Assembly (NCBI GenBank): GCA_028564675.1
Contig: JAOVVO010000358.1
Coordinates: forward strand, 1 to 64,000
Direction of reading: 5' to 3'
DNA: 64,000 nt
Source: Onchocerca lupi
Lineage: Eukaryota > Nematoda > Chromadorea > Rhabditida > Onchocercidae
Made by a program: the position numbers and the translations under genes. Positions within the stretch are counted from its first letter, which is position 1. Each line of letters starts with the position of its first letter. Shown here piece after piece: positions 24,661 through 38,000 of the stretch. The notes below the pieces were generated by a model that saw only the letters and a list, made by a program, of their open reading frames with translations, made no database searches and had not been told where the DNA came from.

Positions 24661-25076
24661 TTCATATCTTCAATAGAAACAAATAATTGTTAATTTTATT
24701 ACCATGAAGGTTATGGATTTCACAAATTTGTAAACTATTTTATCATAGCATATTGTATCCAAACAAACGGCCGATCAAGGATGACATTAAATCATGACCT
24801 CTGCCAAAACAAAAATATTGGGGAACAAAACATGGAAAGTTATCAGCAAAATCCAAAAGTTGAAATTTTAAAACTTTGAGAATGGCGGGGTCTGTCGTTT
24901 TTTAATTTGTTTAAGGGTTGAAATAGACGAGCCCTCATCAAATTAGAACACTAAACTTCCTATAAACCGCTTTAATATTTAAAAGTTCTAACTTTTGAAT
25001 TCTTGATATATCTGGAGGCAGCAGTATCATTTACTGTTATAGCAAACTGCAGTATGGATAGAATTCATTAACTGCT
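24661..25076. other. Intergenic, nothing recognised
   Basis: Short spacer between the duplicated unit and the 3' end of EF-Tu; no exon, repeat or RNA gene is visible. Confidence 0.5.
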
Positions 25077-28000
25077 TTATTTCCCTGCACTTTCTTCGAA
25101 AAGTTTCGACACTGTGCTTTGTTTAGGGCTATTCGAATAATCAGGTTTCAATCTTTTCTCCATTTGTTCACCATATGGATTGAAGCCAAGGCGTTCCATT
25201 TCAGCCTGCATGTACAAATTTTTTCAAAATAGCAGAAAATTTTCCACAAAAATCGGATATACGTTCTCATGACGAATGTACTTTTGCAAAATGCTTTACC
25301 ATGTCATTGTCATAGAATAAATTATTATCTTGGAATATCATTAAAAAAAAAACCGACAATCTTGAACAAAAGATCAGTGCTAACCTTCATTGCTATTTTC
25401 ATAGCTTTCTTATCTTTTTCAGCTTCTGTTCGTGGTGGATGAACTTTGGTAAAAACACCAGTCCCAATTGTAACTGGATCCTTTCGAATTGTAAACCTTT
25501 GTTGCGGTTCAATAAACTGCACTGCATTCATATGCAACTCAACTCTGAAACGCAAGAAAATGATAGCGTTCCTAATTTCTCTTCTAAAATTTTCAAAAAC
25601 AGTGTTATTCAGTAAATGGGAAATAATGAGCTTGGTATGAGAATTAAAGAACATACTCTCCAACTTCTCCAGGCATAATGAAGTCCTTGCCTTTGATTTT
25701 GATCATTGCTCCACAATCCCATGTTAACGAAAATAGATGCTCTGTGAAATAGTTTGCAATTGGCGTTTTTGCACCTCCTTCTTCCGGTTTCAGTATATAC
25801 AACTGAAATGACAGAAAATAAGCAAAAGAAATGCGATGAATGTGCATAACATCAACAATTAATCAATTTTTGATGCGAAACTTTCGAAGAAGTTTGAGAT
25901 CAAAAATTAAAGAAAAGCAGTTGTTTTTTTGCACACTGCCTTATAACAGTTTTGACAAAACCTTCGATAAGGGATAAATGATTCTTACAGCAACAATACT
26001 GAAAAAAAGTTCTTTAATTTTTTTTTTTTTTAAGATAGTTTTTTAGTCATAATATACTCTAATAAAATATACATCGATTTCGGCTGAAAAGTAGGTATTA
26101 AAAACAAAAAAATGATAATAAACCCATTATTACCTGAGCTTCCACTTTATCAGTAGGAACATGTTTATGCCCTTGAGGTAGAAGGACACTGCCACGTCGT
26201 ACCGCTTTACTTTCTACACCCCTCAATAAAATTCCAAGCTGATCACCAGGTTCCGCCACGTCGAGCGATTTTCTGAATGTTTCAATACCTGAAAATCCAG
26301 AATAAGTTCAAACAATAAGCATAAGTTCAAAAAAAATGCACAAAAATAACGATAAAAAAATTATGGTAAACCAGAATTACTTACTAGAAACTACCGATTT
26401 GACAGTTTCTTTTCCAGCACCAACTAATTCCACTTTGTCTCCTTTTTTTAATGAACCTCTTTCTAATTTGCCGGTTATCACAGTACCACGGCCTAAAAAT
26501 GAATTTATTAGAATGCATTTATTAAGTATTTCACTGACAACACAATGTGCAACTAAAATCATACAGGTGAATTTAACTGAAACGGATTAGGGAAATAAAA
26601 AAATAAAGGATTAAATTGAGAAAAATACATGCCAATCGTGCTTTTCCGATGAAATTAATACAACGAAATTACTAAACGATTCTATCATTTCATACAATGC
26701 ATTATCACCTATGAAATAATTACCTTTGATAGCATAAACATGTTCAGCCGGAAACATGACTTCTGTATTCTGATGACGTTCTGGAATAACGAATGAGTTA
26801 TCAAGAACATCTAGAAGTTTCCAAATAGACTCTTCTCCTATTTCTGGATTCTTTCCTTCTAAAGCACAAAGCGCTGAACCGAAAACAACCTGGAATTACT
26901 TTTTATACTAAGCTGAATTGACAAAAGTCATTATAATCTAATCAGTAAATAATATCCGTATCCAAAGGTTTTGCATCATATTTCTCAAAAAGATCTACGA
27001 TAGCAATGACTGAAGTATTTTCTTAAACATAATCCACGGTTAGCAGAAAATATTAAACATCATTATTGCGTATAAAAAAAATTTCGTTTATTTTAAAAGA
27101 ACTGTAGAAAATAACCGGTGATTCAGAAGGGTAATTAAGCTCCGATAAGAGTTCACGCATCTCCATTTCAACTAACTCATGTGTTTCTTTGTCGGGTACT
27201 TCGTCTATTTTATTCAGATATACAACAATATTTTTCAGAGGAATACCAACTTGTCGAGCCAGCAATAAATGCTCCCGAGTCTGTAAAAAATCATTTAACT
27301 TAAGATGATTCGCTTTTCTTTTCGCTGTGTACAGTACTGAGTATCTTGTCATTCTTGTGGAATTTTAAAAAGAGCGTTTGAGATAAAAAAAAAAAAAAAA
27401 AAAAAAAAAAGAAACTAACTACAATAAACTAAAGCTAACCTGGGGCATAGCTCCTTCAGTAGCAGCTACCACCAAAATAGCACCTTCCATCTGCGCTGTA
27501 CCCGTAATCATATTTTTGATATAATCCGCATGACCTGGACAATCGATGTGGGCATAATGTCGTTTCTCTGTCTCGTATTCCAAATGAAATGCATTAATAG
27601 TTATACCTGAAATCAAAATTATATTAAGACAAATATAATTTTTCCATCTTTTACAATTTTGCATTTTAGTTGCGAAGACTGATACTTTGTTTTGATTCCT
27701 CTAAGTATTGATTGTAATCAGAAAATACGGTCAGAAAAGGAAATATATATTAGCATTATAAACTCTGAAGTTAGTGGACTAATATACATAAGTAGCAGGC
27801 ATCCAGAAGTCAACATGCACTAATTTCATGGAGCATTTGCATGCCTAGTAGATAAAAAAAATATACAAAAAGAGAAAACAGAAACAGCATTCCGATTTAA
27901 CCAAACATAAAGAATCATAGCCATTGAGAAAAACATAAAGACTGTAATCAATATATGAATAAAACAAACCTCGGGCTTTTTCTTCAGGTGCATTGTCGAT

Positions 28001-28784
28001 TTCTTCATACTTTCTGAATTTCGCACCCTTTTTTGTTGCCAAGACTGGAAAACTCCTAGTTATTTTAAATGAGATAATCTTGCAAAATGAAAACTTGTAG
28101 AAAGCCAATCAAAAGCTATTGAAAAAAGAACTTCAAATATAAATTAAGTTACTATAAATGAAACAATTGGCATGGAAGTTTTTAGAAAGCCAATCAAGAG
28201 CTTATTAAAAAGTGAATTTTAGATGGAAAAACTAAAAAATTGCTGAAAAACCTTTGGTAATAGCCGAAGAGAGCGTCGTTTTGCCATGATCTACATGTCC
28301 AATGGTACCAACATTGAGATGAGGCTTTGTTCTCTTGAATACTTGCTTTGTCCCCGGAACAGCAAAGCATCGTGCATGTTGTAAATGGGCTAATTTCGCC
28401 AAAAAATTCTCGCGAAAACCTCCTGCAGCGCCCACTATCTCTAAAACATAGCAATATCTGATAGTTGTATCAGAAATAAAACCAGAGATAGATTGAGTAA
28501 CAAAAAACTAACACTATCATTCCATCGTTCTCATGTCTTTCAATTATTTCAGAAATTCCTTCTCTGTTCTCGAAAAAAATGAAAAAAAAAAGTGAAAAAT
28601 GGAAAAATGAAAAATGAAAACAAAGAAAGGCAGAAAAGAGAAGATTTTAAAGTTACTATCATGGAAATATACAAAATCTGCGATAGATAACGATCAATTG
28701 ATATTCGGCCTACAAAGAGCAGGAAATGTGGAACTTACTAGGACTTGCTAACATAGATCGATGACATATAGAATAAACCAACAT
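25077..28784 (-). CDS. tufm-1: Mitochondrial elongation factor Tu, nematode EF-Tu1 type
   Basis: Eleven exons (28784-28739, 28440-28252, 28044-27970, 27606-27440, 27280-27116, 26889-26724, 26492-26385, 26288-26134, 25802-25657, 25544-25385, 25205-25077) give 501 residues. A basic, Leu/Ala-rich presequence (about 50 residues) is followed by the GTPase motifs GHVDHGKTT (G1), RGITIN (switch I), DCPGHADY (G3), NKID (G4, where bacteria have NKCD) and GSAL (G5), then domain 2 (RGTVITGKLERG) and domain 3 ending RKDPVTIGTGVF. About 61 further residues follow the point where bacterial EF-Tu ends. Such an extension (about 57 residues) defines C. elegans EF-Tu1, which delivers T-arm-lacking mitochondrial tRNAs; the shorter-tailed EF-Tu2 serves D-arm-lacking tRNA-Ser. 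It carries aminoacyl-tRNA to mitochondrial ribosomes and shares a 686-base divergent upstream region with DDRGK1. Confidence 0.95.
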
Positions 28785-29044
28785 CACTTTCTCCACACAG
28801 CCTGAAAATAGCCATAGTAACCTTTGACCTATTCATCAAGAACTTACCAAAATGGATGCCATCGATTAAAAGTTTAAAAAAATTAAACCAATAATAAAAG
28901 AGCGGCCGTGCCAGGTTATAACAACTTAAAGAAAGACCCGGAACCGTTATTTCTTTGGTTATTATTGGATTCCCTGGAAAATGAACTAGACAAGGGGATT
29001 TTTGGTGACAGATGGTGATTTACGGTAGCTTGTTTACAGTGACC

Positions 29045-29197
29045 AGTTTACAGTAGTAACGGATTTTAGTGAGGAATACTGATTTACAGTAGTAATGGAT
29101 TTAAGTGAGAAGTACTGATTTACAGTAGTGATGGATTTTAGTGAGAAATGCTGATTTACAGTATAAACGGATTTTACTGAGAGCTACTGATTTACAG
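29045..29197. repeat. 36-bp minisatellite, about 4.25 copies
   Basis: The unit begins GATTTACAGTAGTAAYGGAT and continues with TTTAGTGAGAAATACT. Four full copies with a few substitutions and a final quarter copy are present. Confidence 0.9.
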
Positions 29198-29443
29198 AGT
29201 ATCGAGTATGACATCATTAGATCTTCCGTAATTTAGTATAGTGATATTTCTATTAATAGATATTTTATAGTAATTTTTCTGGAATGATTAACAATCTAAG
29301 ATACTAATCTTTTCAATCCATCGTTATATCACGAATTTTTTCTGCAGATTTTTGGTCAGAATAAAGCCAATATATTCTTTTGATAATAATCACACCTTAA
29401 TTATTTAATGCTGTTTGAAAAATTCCTAAATAGTACCAATTAA

Positions 29444-29454
29444 TTTAATTTCAG
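29444..29454 (+). promoter_or_regulatory. Probable trans-splice acceptor of DDRGK1
   Basis: TTTAATTTCAG ends 16 bases before the ATG at 29471. No upstream donor or exon is seen, so it fits an SL trans-splice site. Confidence 0.5.
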
Positions 29455-29470
29455 ATTTCAATTAGAAATA

Positions 29471-32053
29471 ATGGCAGAATTGGATTACTTATTTCTAGCA
29501 TCTGTTACTTTTTTGACGACAACATTGATGTTTATTATTTTTCGCGTTATTAAATTATATTTTGATGAGAAACGAGCTCGACAACGTAAAGAAGCGTTAC
29601 TTGCAATGGCAGCTGATGAACATGCTCCGAGAAATGAGCGTGACGTTGTTGGTAAAACTTAGATTAGATATAAAACAAGCAAGATTGATCTGAGATATGC
29701 CGAAAATTATGAATTTTATTTCTGTCATCTTTTTATTTGATTTGAAATTAACTGTGAATTATTTAAGATATGAAATTAGGTGTAAATTGAATTGAATAGT
29801 TTCTTTTTTAGTTTTAAAATATTTGTTGCCAAATCTTTTCCACGCGAATTTACAACATTTTATTCATTTTTAACGATTAAATAATCATTTTGTGAGAAAT
29901 TGCAGTAGTTGGTGGGCGACGGGTACAAACAGCACGTCGAAGAGTACGTCATGGTGTAGATGGTGACAATGATGATGGTATGGGTTTCGTAAGAAATGTT
30001 CTCGATCAAGCTGTAGATGGTTCTGAACAGGGTAATTCTGTTATTTAATTAATTGATGAATAAACTTTGCTAAATGGAACATTTATTGCTTTCTACCGAT
30101 TAGGTGATATATATTGCGTTGTTAAACTCTGTAAGTGAAATAGTATTCTTGAAGTATCCTTCGAAAAGATAATATTTATATTTGATATGGAAAGAATTAG
30201 CGTGAAAAGATAATTATTTTCAGTTATTTTATATTTCAGTGACGTCGAAAACAATGTAAATCTGAAAATTGGATAATTCCACTAATCTAATAATTTTTAA
30301 ATGAAATTATAGGATTAAAATAATTACCGAATTCATGAAATAATTACAGAAGATGACGAGTCACCGTTAGCTGAGCTAGCTAAAGATGAGCATTTTGGCA
30401 AGAAGAAGTTGGCGAAACTGCAAGCTAAAGAAGAAAGACGGAAGCAAAGGGAAGCTGTAAGTTTGTTTGGTCTTGTATCATAGAATGGTGACAAATGCAT
30501 TTGTTATTTACTTAACACTTCTCTTTCGATTTTTTATTTTTGTATAGGAATTGTTGGAGCGAGAAGAAAGAAAAAAATTGGAGCAAGAAAAGGAAGAACG
30601 CTTGAAGGAAGAACATGAAAAACAAATGCAAGAAGAAGAAGAAGAACGTAAAAGAAAGCGTCAGGAAAGAGAAGAGCGTGAGAAACGAGAGGAAGAAGAA
30701 TATCAAAAGGTTTATCTAAATTATGTGATTTTGATACTGTTTATTCCAATTTTAATTAATGCAAGACTTTTGGCATGTCTTAACTTATTATTGTTTGGTG
30801 GATCGGACGTATTTTTCTCAAAAAAAAAAAAAAAAAAAAAAAAGTATTTCTAGCTTCGAGAAACCTTTGCGGTTGATGAAGAAGGATTCGACGAAGTTGA
30901 TTCAGAGGAATCACAGAATCTTTTACGTGAATTCAAAGAATATGTTCGCAAGACTAAAGTTTGTCATCTAGAATTTTTTATTTTTTCAAGTATTATGCAT
31001 TAATTCAGTGCGATGAGACTGCCAGTAATAGCGATGAGATATACCAGATATTTTTTTTTTAAGTTAGATCAAAATCACATTATCTTTTCTTTTCTTCCTT
31101 AACATTATCAACTCCCACATCTTACTCAAATATTTCCCCAAATCGGATCTGATAATAGCTGTTTGAAAGTATTAAATATTAGTTTTAGAGGAGTTAGAGA
31201 AGTTCATTTATTAGTATTTTGAGTTTTATTAGATACATATTAATATTATGGATTCAACAACATGATGTGCGAGAGAACTGTTGTTTGATTTCAAATAATA
31301 AAACGAAATGAGAAGATCTGGAAGTAATTTGGTATTATTTTGTTACTTTAGACTATTTTTCACTACCAATTATTCTAAATGTTCGAGAATGAAGAACAAT
31401 ATTGTCTTTACAGGTCGTTAACATAGACGAATTGGGTTCTCATTTCAATCTGCGCGCAGAAGATGCGATAAATCGACTTAATTTTCTGGTTGGCAACGGT
31501 ACTTTAACTGGAGTGATGGATGATCGAGGAAAATTTATTTATGTTACTTCAGATGAACTTCAAGCTGGTTAGCTAATATTTTGTTGTTCTTCTGTAATAT
31601 TGAAAATTGGTATGCTAAAGGACTAAAATCTTATTTTACATTTCAGCATCCCATGACTTACGTTTTATGTTAAAGAAATATTCGAAGATTTCTTTTTATG
31701 TTTGTAAATTATGGCTAAAAATTTATGGTTTAAAAAGTAGAATTCATATAAGCCTCTCTTCCAATGTTGTTTTCTTATCCAGAATATAAGTTTAATAAGA
31801 CATTTAACAATAACATTAATTTATAATTTAGGCTAAAACTGATGCATTTTTGTGGTTATACATTAATGTTAAAACGAAGAAATTTAGGTGCATGAATACC
31901 GAACAGCGTCCTAATAAAGTATTATTTTCAGTGGCAAAATTTATCAACCAACGCGGTCGGGTATCGAAGGCAGAATTGATTGAGTATAGCAATAAATTAA
32001 TTGCTTTAGAATCACGGTCTGTGAAACATATACCGGAAGTGATAGCTTCATAA
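29471..32053 (+). CDS. DDRGK1: DDRGK1/UFBP1, UFMylation adaptor at the ER
   Basis: Seven exons (29471-29651, 29906-30031, 30350-30456, 30548-30709, 30854-30958, 31414-31567, 31932-32053) give 318 residues (human 314). An N-terminal membrane anchor (YLFLASVTFLTTTLMFIIF, residues about 6-24) is followed by a basic/polar linker, a long Glu/Arg/Lys coiled coil (KKLAKLQAKEERR onwards, exons 3-4) and a C-terminal PCI/winged-helix domain carrying the name motif DDRGK in GVMDDRGKFIYVT, then FINQRGRVSKAELIEYSN. DDRGK1 anchors the UFM1 ligase UFL1 at the ER membrane and is a target and cofactor of UFMylation, linked to ER stress and ribosome-associated quality control. The reading phase is consistent across all junctions. 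Confidence 0.96.
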
Positions 32054-32792
32054 AATATTATTTAGTTGTTGATTGTTAAAAACTTTGTAATATTTTGATC
32101 GGGTTTGTAATTTTTTAAGGTTAAATTGCGACTGAAATAATTTTTCGGTTTTACTAATACAGTTGTTTGTTCAAATGTAGTATATTAGTTCTTGCTAATA
32201 AATAGGCAACCGAATGTGGCTGCTTTTTTTTCTTTTTTATTTATGATACTGCATTGCTTGTTACCGCTGATTCTGTACATATGTACTACAAATATTGAAT
32301 TTGAAAATAAATGGTAAATGATGTTTTGCTTTTGCAGTATAAGGAATGACTTCCAATTGCATTGCTTCAAAATTTTCATAATAAAATTGAGCATCTTCCG
32401 ATGGCTTTGCGACTGCATAGCCTGAGTGCTTCCTTTTGGAAAGGACGTGCACTTTCAAAATCACGTCATTTAGTTTCATTTGCTTTTTAAACACCCATTG
32501 TAAAACTTTATTTTTAGAAATATAACAGAAGAAAATGTGAACAATATGTATGAGAGACCGCAAAGTTGTTTCAAAGAATTTTATTAGTGTGATAGAAGCT
32601 TACAGAACCATTAACAAGCTGCTAAGCTCAAGATTTAAACTAATAAATGTTCAGACCCTGGTTGGCTATACTATGCATTATGGCTTTGCAGTATAAAAAT
32701 CCCCTTAGTTGCTACATAAAAATTCCCTTAGTTGCTCCCTAATTTTTTTTTGTATTAGTGAATAACAGAAAAACAACAGAACAAAAAACCAT
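32054..32792. other. Convergent 3' region of DDRGK1 and RNPS1
   Basis: It lies between two stop codons on opposite strands and presumably holds both 3' UTRs; AATAAA-like words occur near 32198. A 300-base minus-strand open frame (32261-32563) has no splice or homology support. Confidence 0.5.
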
Positions 32793-35020
32793 TTACGAGC
32801 GGCTGCGTCTGCGTCGTGGACTACGGCTTCGAGATCGATTGAAGCGACTTGGTCCCAATGGCACCGTATTTCCACCAGTTCCGTGTGCACGGGGCGGACT
32901 ACGATATCTACGTGGTGATAGACCACGGAATCTGAATTTAGATTAATAAAGTCAAAATACAATAAAGTTAAACTTGGTAAGACGACCCAAATCTATCGAT
33001 AGAGTCTAAATAATAGTATGACTGCCTAATCATTCATTAGAACAATAGCAAGTGAATGGGAAAATATTTAAAAGGATTAATCTATCGACTGGACCGATTG
33101 ATGTTTTGAACCATTTGTCCTTAACTAAGCAATATGTAACAATATCTTTTTGACTTTGAGAATATTTCTCACCACATTTGGAAAAATTCCATTGCTACCA
33201 TTTCCATCTACGATGAAATTTTAATATGATTTTAAAATTGAAACCTCATTCTTTTCTTAAATATTTACTAAATGACGAAAAAAAAAAGATATTTACCGAA
33301 GCGGTGAGAGCGGGCGTCTTCCACCTCCATTCAGCGCAGAACGAGGTGGGTGCGTAAGTTCGCAAGTGACTTCTTGGCCATCAATCTGTCCACCATCCAT
33401 ATGTTTCAACGCTTTCTCCGCATCTTCTGGTTGTTCGAATTCTACGTATCCATATCCTTAAAATATATAGTAATGCAAAATAACATACATTTGATGAAGC
33501 GAAAACACACTGTAATATTCATCACTGATAGAGTTAATAAAAATAGATTTCCCGAAGCGGAATTCTTCAAGAGTAATACTGCGCTAGCATGAATTGGGAC
33601 TGAGAACAGAACTTGGAAAATTATATTGCTGCATCGTGTATAATCATTAAATTACAATACCTCTGGAGGAAAGTTATATTAAAACTCATTGAGTTAAGTT
33701 GTGATGTTAAATCAAAAAAAAAGCCGAAAACCTCTGCCAAGATGCGTATGTTGTCGATCCATAGGTAATTCACAACTTTTTAAAGTTCCATAGACGCTAA
33801 AAATTTCCGACAAATGTTCCTTTGTAACATTGCGACTCAAATTACGCACACACAAACGACGGGGTGGTGGAGTTGCTTTGCGGATCGGACTTGCCTGGAA
33901 GTGAAGGTCTCTTAAAACTGATGATAAAACAAAAAAATCGACTGGTTAAAATACAAGTCAGAAAAGGCTTACGATACCAGCTATCTAACTATTTTCAACT
34001 GTTATTTTTACTAAGTAATCGTATTATTACATAAAAACATCATTTTAAAGTTTATGCAGTTTGACGATAAAATCGAAAAAAAAATAGTTTAGCATTCCAG
34101 AAATTGTGAAATAATAAAAAATTACTTTACGCTCTCGTGAACGCGAACGGTTACGTCTATCTCTATCTCGGCTAATACTTCGATCTCTTCTTTTGGGTGA
34201 CGGTGATGGTCGTCGTTTCGGAGATGGCGATGAACGTCGTCGGCGTCGTTCCGGAGTCGGTGAACGACGAGAAGATGCGATAACCGCTTTTTCACTACGC
34301 TCTGCTCGTGCACCAGCTCGTGGTGAACGCGAACGTCGAGCAGGACTTCGTGCTCGATCTAAATTTAATTCTCCTTTACCGAGCGAAACAAAAATTGAAA
34401 TCTTTAATATGCAACAAAAGAGAGAACTTAGTTTTAAAAGAAAGAATAAGGATGCATTTTTTTTTTACTTTCTATTGGCTTCCAGGGGGGAAAGTAAAAA
34501 TAAAAACCTATTAATTTCTTTTTTTACTTCTCTATTTGGATCTTCTTTCCTTGCCTTGGTACAAACGTAATATATAACTCGGAATTCCGCAAAATGGTTT
34601 CTTCAAATATTTATAACAAGCCTAGAGGATATGATGTTCTAAAGTCATTCACAGTAAATGAACTAAGTTCAGACCAAAAAAATCAGGCAAATCATGAAAT
34701 TAATTTAAACTAACTGGAATGAGAATAAATTATATCATTAAATTATTCACAATGACGTCTGAGGCAAAATCTTTGATGACTAAAATGACCAATGCTGGAA
34801 GTAGAATGAGACAAATACCTTTAGTTGTCTTTCTGGGAGTAGGCGATCTGGATGATTCTGTAGTAGATGACGAGGCAGAGCGTGACGATGAAGAAGAGTC
34901 GCTGAAAGATGAGGTTTCGGAAGAATCCGATGAGCTATCCGAAGAAGAACTACTTGTCGAATCACGTCGTCTCTTTACTTCCTTCTTACTTTCTCTTTCA
35001 GCTGTTTTTCCTTCGACCAT
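32793..35020 (-). CDS. RNPS1: RNPS1, SR-rich exon-junction-complex RNA-binding protein
   Basis: Five exons (35020-34819, 34358-34126, 33894-33732, 33456-33297, 32931-32793) give 298 residues (human 305). There is an N-terminal poly-Ser tract (exon 1), an Arg/Ser-rich segment (exon 2, e.g. RRRRRSSPSPKRRPSPSPKR), one RRM (exons 3-4) with RNP2 LCVRNLSRNV and RNP1-like RGYGYVEF, the diagnostic HMDGGQIDGQEV, and an RS/Arg-rich C-terminus (RSRSPRRRRSRS). RNPS1 is part of the ASAP/PSAP complexes that join the exon junction complex and influence splicing, mRNA export and decay in the nucleus. The C. elegans counterpart is called rnp-5. It converges on DDRGK1. Confidence 0.95.
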
Positions 35021-38000
35021 TTTGAACTAAATCTAAAACATTTATTGAATACCCATTACACTAATCAAATAAATAGTTATCATGCAAATTGCAGTTTTTA
35101 GCAATGCATACTTCAATTTGATGACAAACAAGAAAACATTAGCGCAGATGCATGTACTACACAATCTGCAACTTATATATGTCTTCATCCGCTATCGCAC
35201 TATTCCGTCCCGATTACTCCAGAAATAACTGCTATACTACGCAAACTGATTATATCATCAACAGGCAACCTATCAACTTTAATTTTTTCGTAATATACTA
35301 AAGAAGTTTAAAATACGATACCGAAAGAATATGTAAAAACTGCAAATTCATGCAGAGTTATTTGCAGCACATGCGACCAAAATCGCACGTCAACTTATGA
35401 CGTGCTAAATGCAACGATGATTATGACGTGAAAAATCGATTATATTTCATCAAAGAGCTAATACTTTGTCCAAACAAATAATAAGTTAAATCTAGAACTA
35501 ACAGCTACCACATAACAAATAGCTTTCTACTAATTCCCACCAAGACAAGTTGGCTATGACCCCCGACCTTTCTGAAAAATGCCCGGCCGTAAGTTAACAA
35601 AAGGATCGCTAAAATTAGCGGTGCCGTTATGAAATTTCTCGTCTCGATGGAGTATTAGAACTACTGGATCAGAATTTCAGGTTAAAGGCACAAATTTCAG
35701 ATGACCGAAGTTCAAATTGTAGTTTGAACTTGGAAAAAACGTAGATTTAAATATCGATTGGCAATTAGTTGCAGAAATTAACATTACAATGCCTTAACTA
35801 CACGTTCTTTTCGAATTTAACGATTTTATGTTGTTAGTAATGTCAAGCTGAGGAAAAAAAAAATAATTTTAAAATTTATAAAAAAAGATCTTAACTTTTG
35901 TTAACTTCAAAAATACACATTGCTAAAAGAACAGCGATGTATTAAAAACTGTTCTTTGGCTTTAATTGATATTTGATGATGTTTACATTGTCACCAACAT
36001 TGACAAATTCTTCTCTATGCATTTTTTTACTTCGATTTATTAATCATTTTGTTCAAATTTCAAATATTGCTCTTATTTCTCTTTCAGGGAAGGAAAAAAG
36101 ACAAACTTTCATTTCGTTATTGGAAATTTTAAAAAAATTTTTCTCCTCTTTTTTCGTAATTTTAATGGATAAATTTGCAAAATGTAGTAATTTCAATATT
36201 CCAAAAAAGACTGGCGAATGCTTAATCATTTCTGATGCATAATTAGACGATTATTACAAATTGATTATACGAAATTTCAGACAATTTTTGACGAATAATT
36301 TTTGAGAAATTTCTTCGAATTAATCCAAACATTTTTGCAAAAATTAATAAAACTAAGAATGATTTGCAAGGATGTATTTTACAAATTGTCGAGAATTTTA
36401 ATTGCTATTTTCATCTTAATTGTGATAAATTAGTGTTGGAAAAAGTAATAAAATGTCGGTAAAATCTTTTTGAACTTTATTTGCAACAATCTTACTCCGA
36501 ACATTCGAAATTTCTTGTGGAAGCGAAAAGACGATGTTTATTCGATTTTGCAGGTCAGCTGTTGGCATATTTTTCAATATTTATTTCTTCCTTTTAAATC
36601 TTTCTAATTTTAACATGAGCTAATCAACAAGCAAGTTAGCAAGTTTTATTTTTATTTTTCAAATGATATCAAATTTGTTTTAATAGCCCAAAAATTCTCA
36701 GGAAGAATATTCATTTTAACCACTCATTTTATCAATGATAAATCCATTGATTATTATATTTCATATTATTTCCAAAGATTTATGATCAATAACAATGGTT
36801 TTTTTTTTTTTTTTTTTTTTTTTTTAGATAAAAGGAATTATGGATGTGCTAGGATTTAAATTTTTATCACATATCAACTTCTGATTACCTGTGAAATTGT
36901 AATAAATTTGATCAAAATTAAACAAAATTACTAAAAATATATTCTCAACTGCCAATTGTTTCTTTCGACGAAATAATTATTTTAAAGCAATTATCAGAAG
37001 TAAAGAAATTTACAAATTTATACTGTTCAACAATTTTAGGACAGCTGTCATTGTCGAACAATCTTAAACACAAGAATCATCGTATTTCTAGTCAAATATA
37101 TTTGTAATCTGCCATATTATTCTTTCGATTCTACAAATTTGTTACAAATATCGATCCAGCAGGTGTTATCCGAACCTTTCAGGAAGTTACTGACAAGTTT
37201 TAAATTTGATTTGTTTAAGAATTATTCGATTACCTTTCTATTCATATCATATTCTCATTTATCACTATTATCTTATCAAAATCTCTCTTTATTTCCCTAT
37301 TCCAAATTCACTTCGTTGATAGTTTTAAATTTGATTTATTCAAAAATTATTAGGTTATCTTTTCTATTCATATTATATTCTCTTTTATCAATTCTTATCT
37401 TATTCATTACGTTATCAATATTTTCTATTCTATATTCATTTTTTCGATAATTATTATTTTTTTCTTATTATTAACTTGATAACCTCTTTACATTTTATAA
37501 TTCATTTTATTCTAATATCATTTTCAAATTGAATTGATGGAATATTTGAAATTGAAAGTTTATCATTTCCTTGCGACATTTTTATATCATTTTATTTGAG
37601 ATTCTGATTTCATTTTTGCTTACAAAATCCGATCGATAATTTTACTTGAATTTTCCACAAGAAATATCTACGAAATAAAATCTATTTCTAGAAGCTTCAT
37701 GAAATATTGAAATAATGAAATAATGAAATACATTTCAAGAAGGAATGTTATGATTTATTAAAATCTAATTACCTCAATTATCAATAACCTTTAATAATGA
37801 TAATATGTATTAAGGACTGTTAATAGTTCAAATAATTAATTTTTATCAAGATATCAAATGTAAAAATTTAAATAAATGCTATCTTTGCGGATTCCAATCG
37901 TCATTTCTATCTTACTTCATCCAATAATTTTTTTTTTCTGCAAAAAATAATAATTTTCAATTTTATTCTGCACAAATGTATTTTGTGAATTGAATCAGAA

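Larger units (their letters stand above)
28785..29470. promoter_or_regulatory. Shared divergent promoter region of EF-Tu and DDRGK1
   Basis: 686 bases separate the two start codons. A GC-richer patch (about 28900-28985, with GAGCGGCCGTGCC and GACCCGGAACCG) and a 36-bp minisatellite lie inside. No other gene is visible, so it must hold both promoters. Confidence 0.6.

Noticed and set aside
32261..32563. 100-codon minus-strand open frame between DDRGK1 and RNPS1
   Set aside because: It lies in the convergent 3' UTR region with no recognisable motif or splice context; length alone is weak evidence in AT-rich DNA with a local GC rise.
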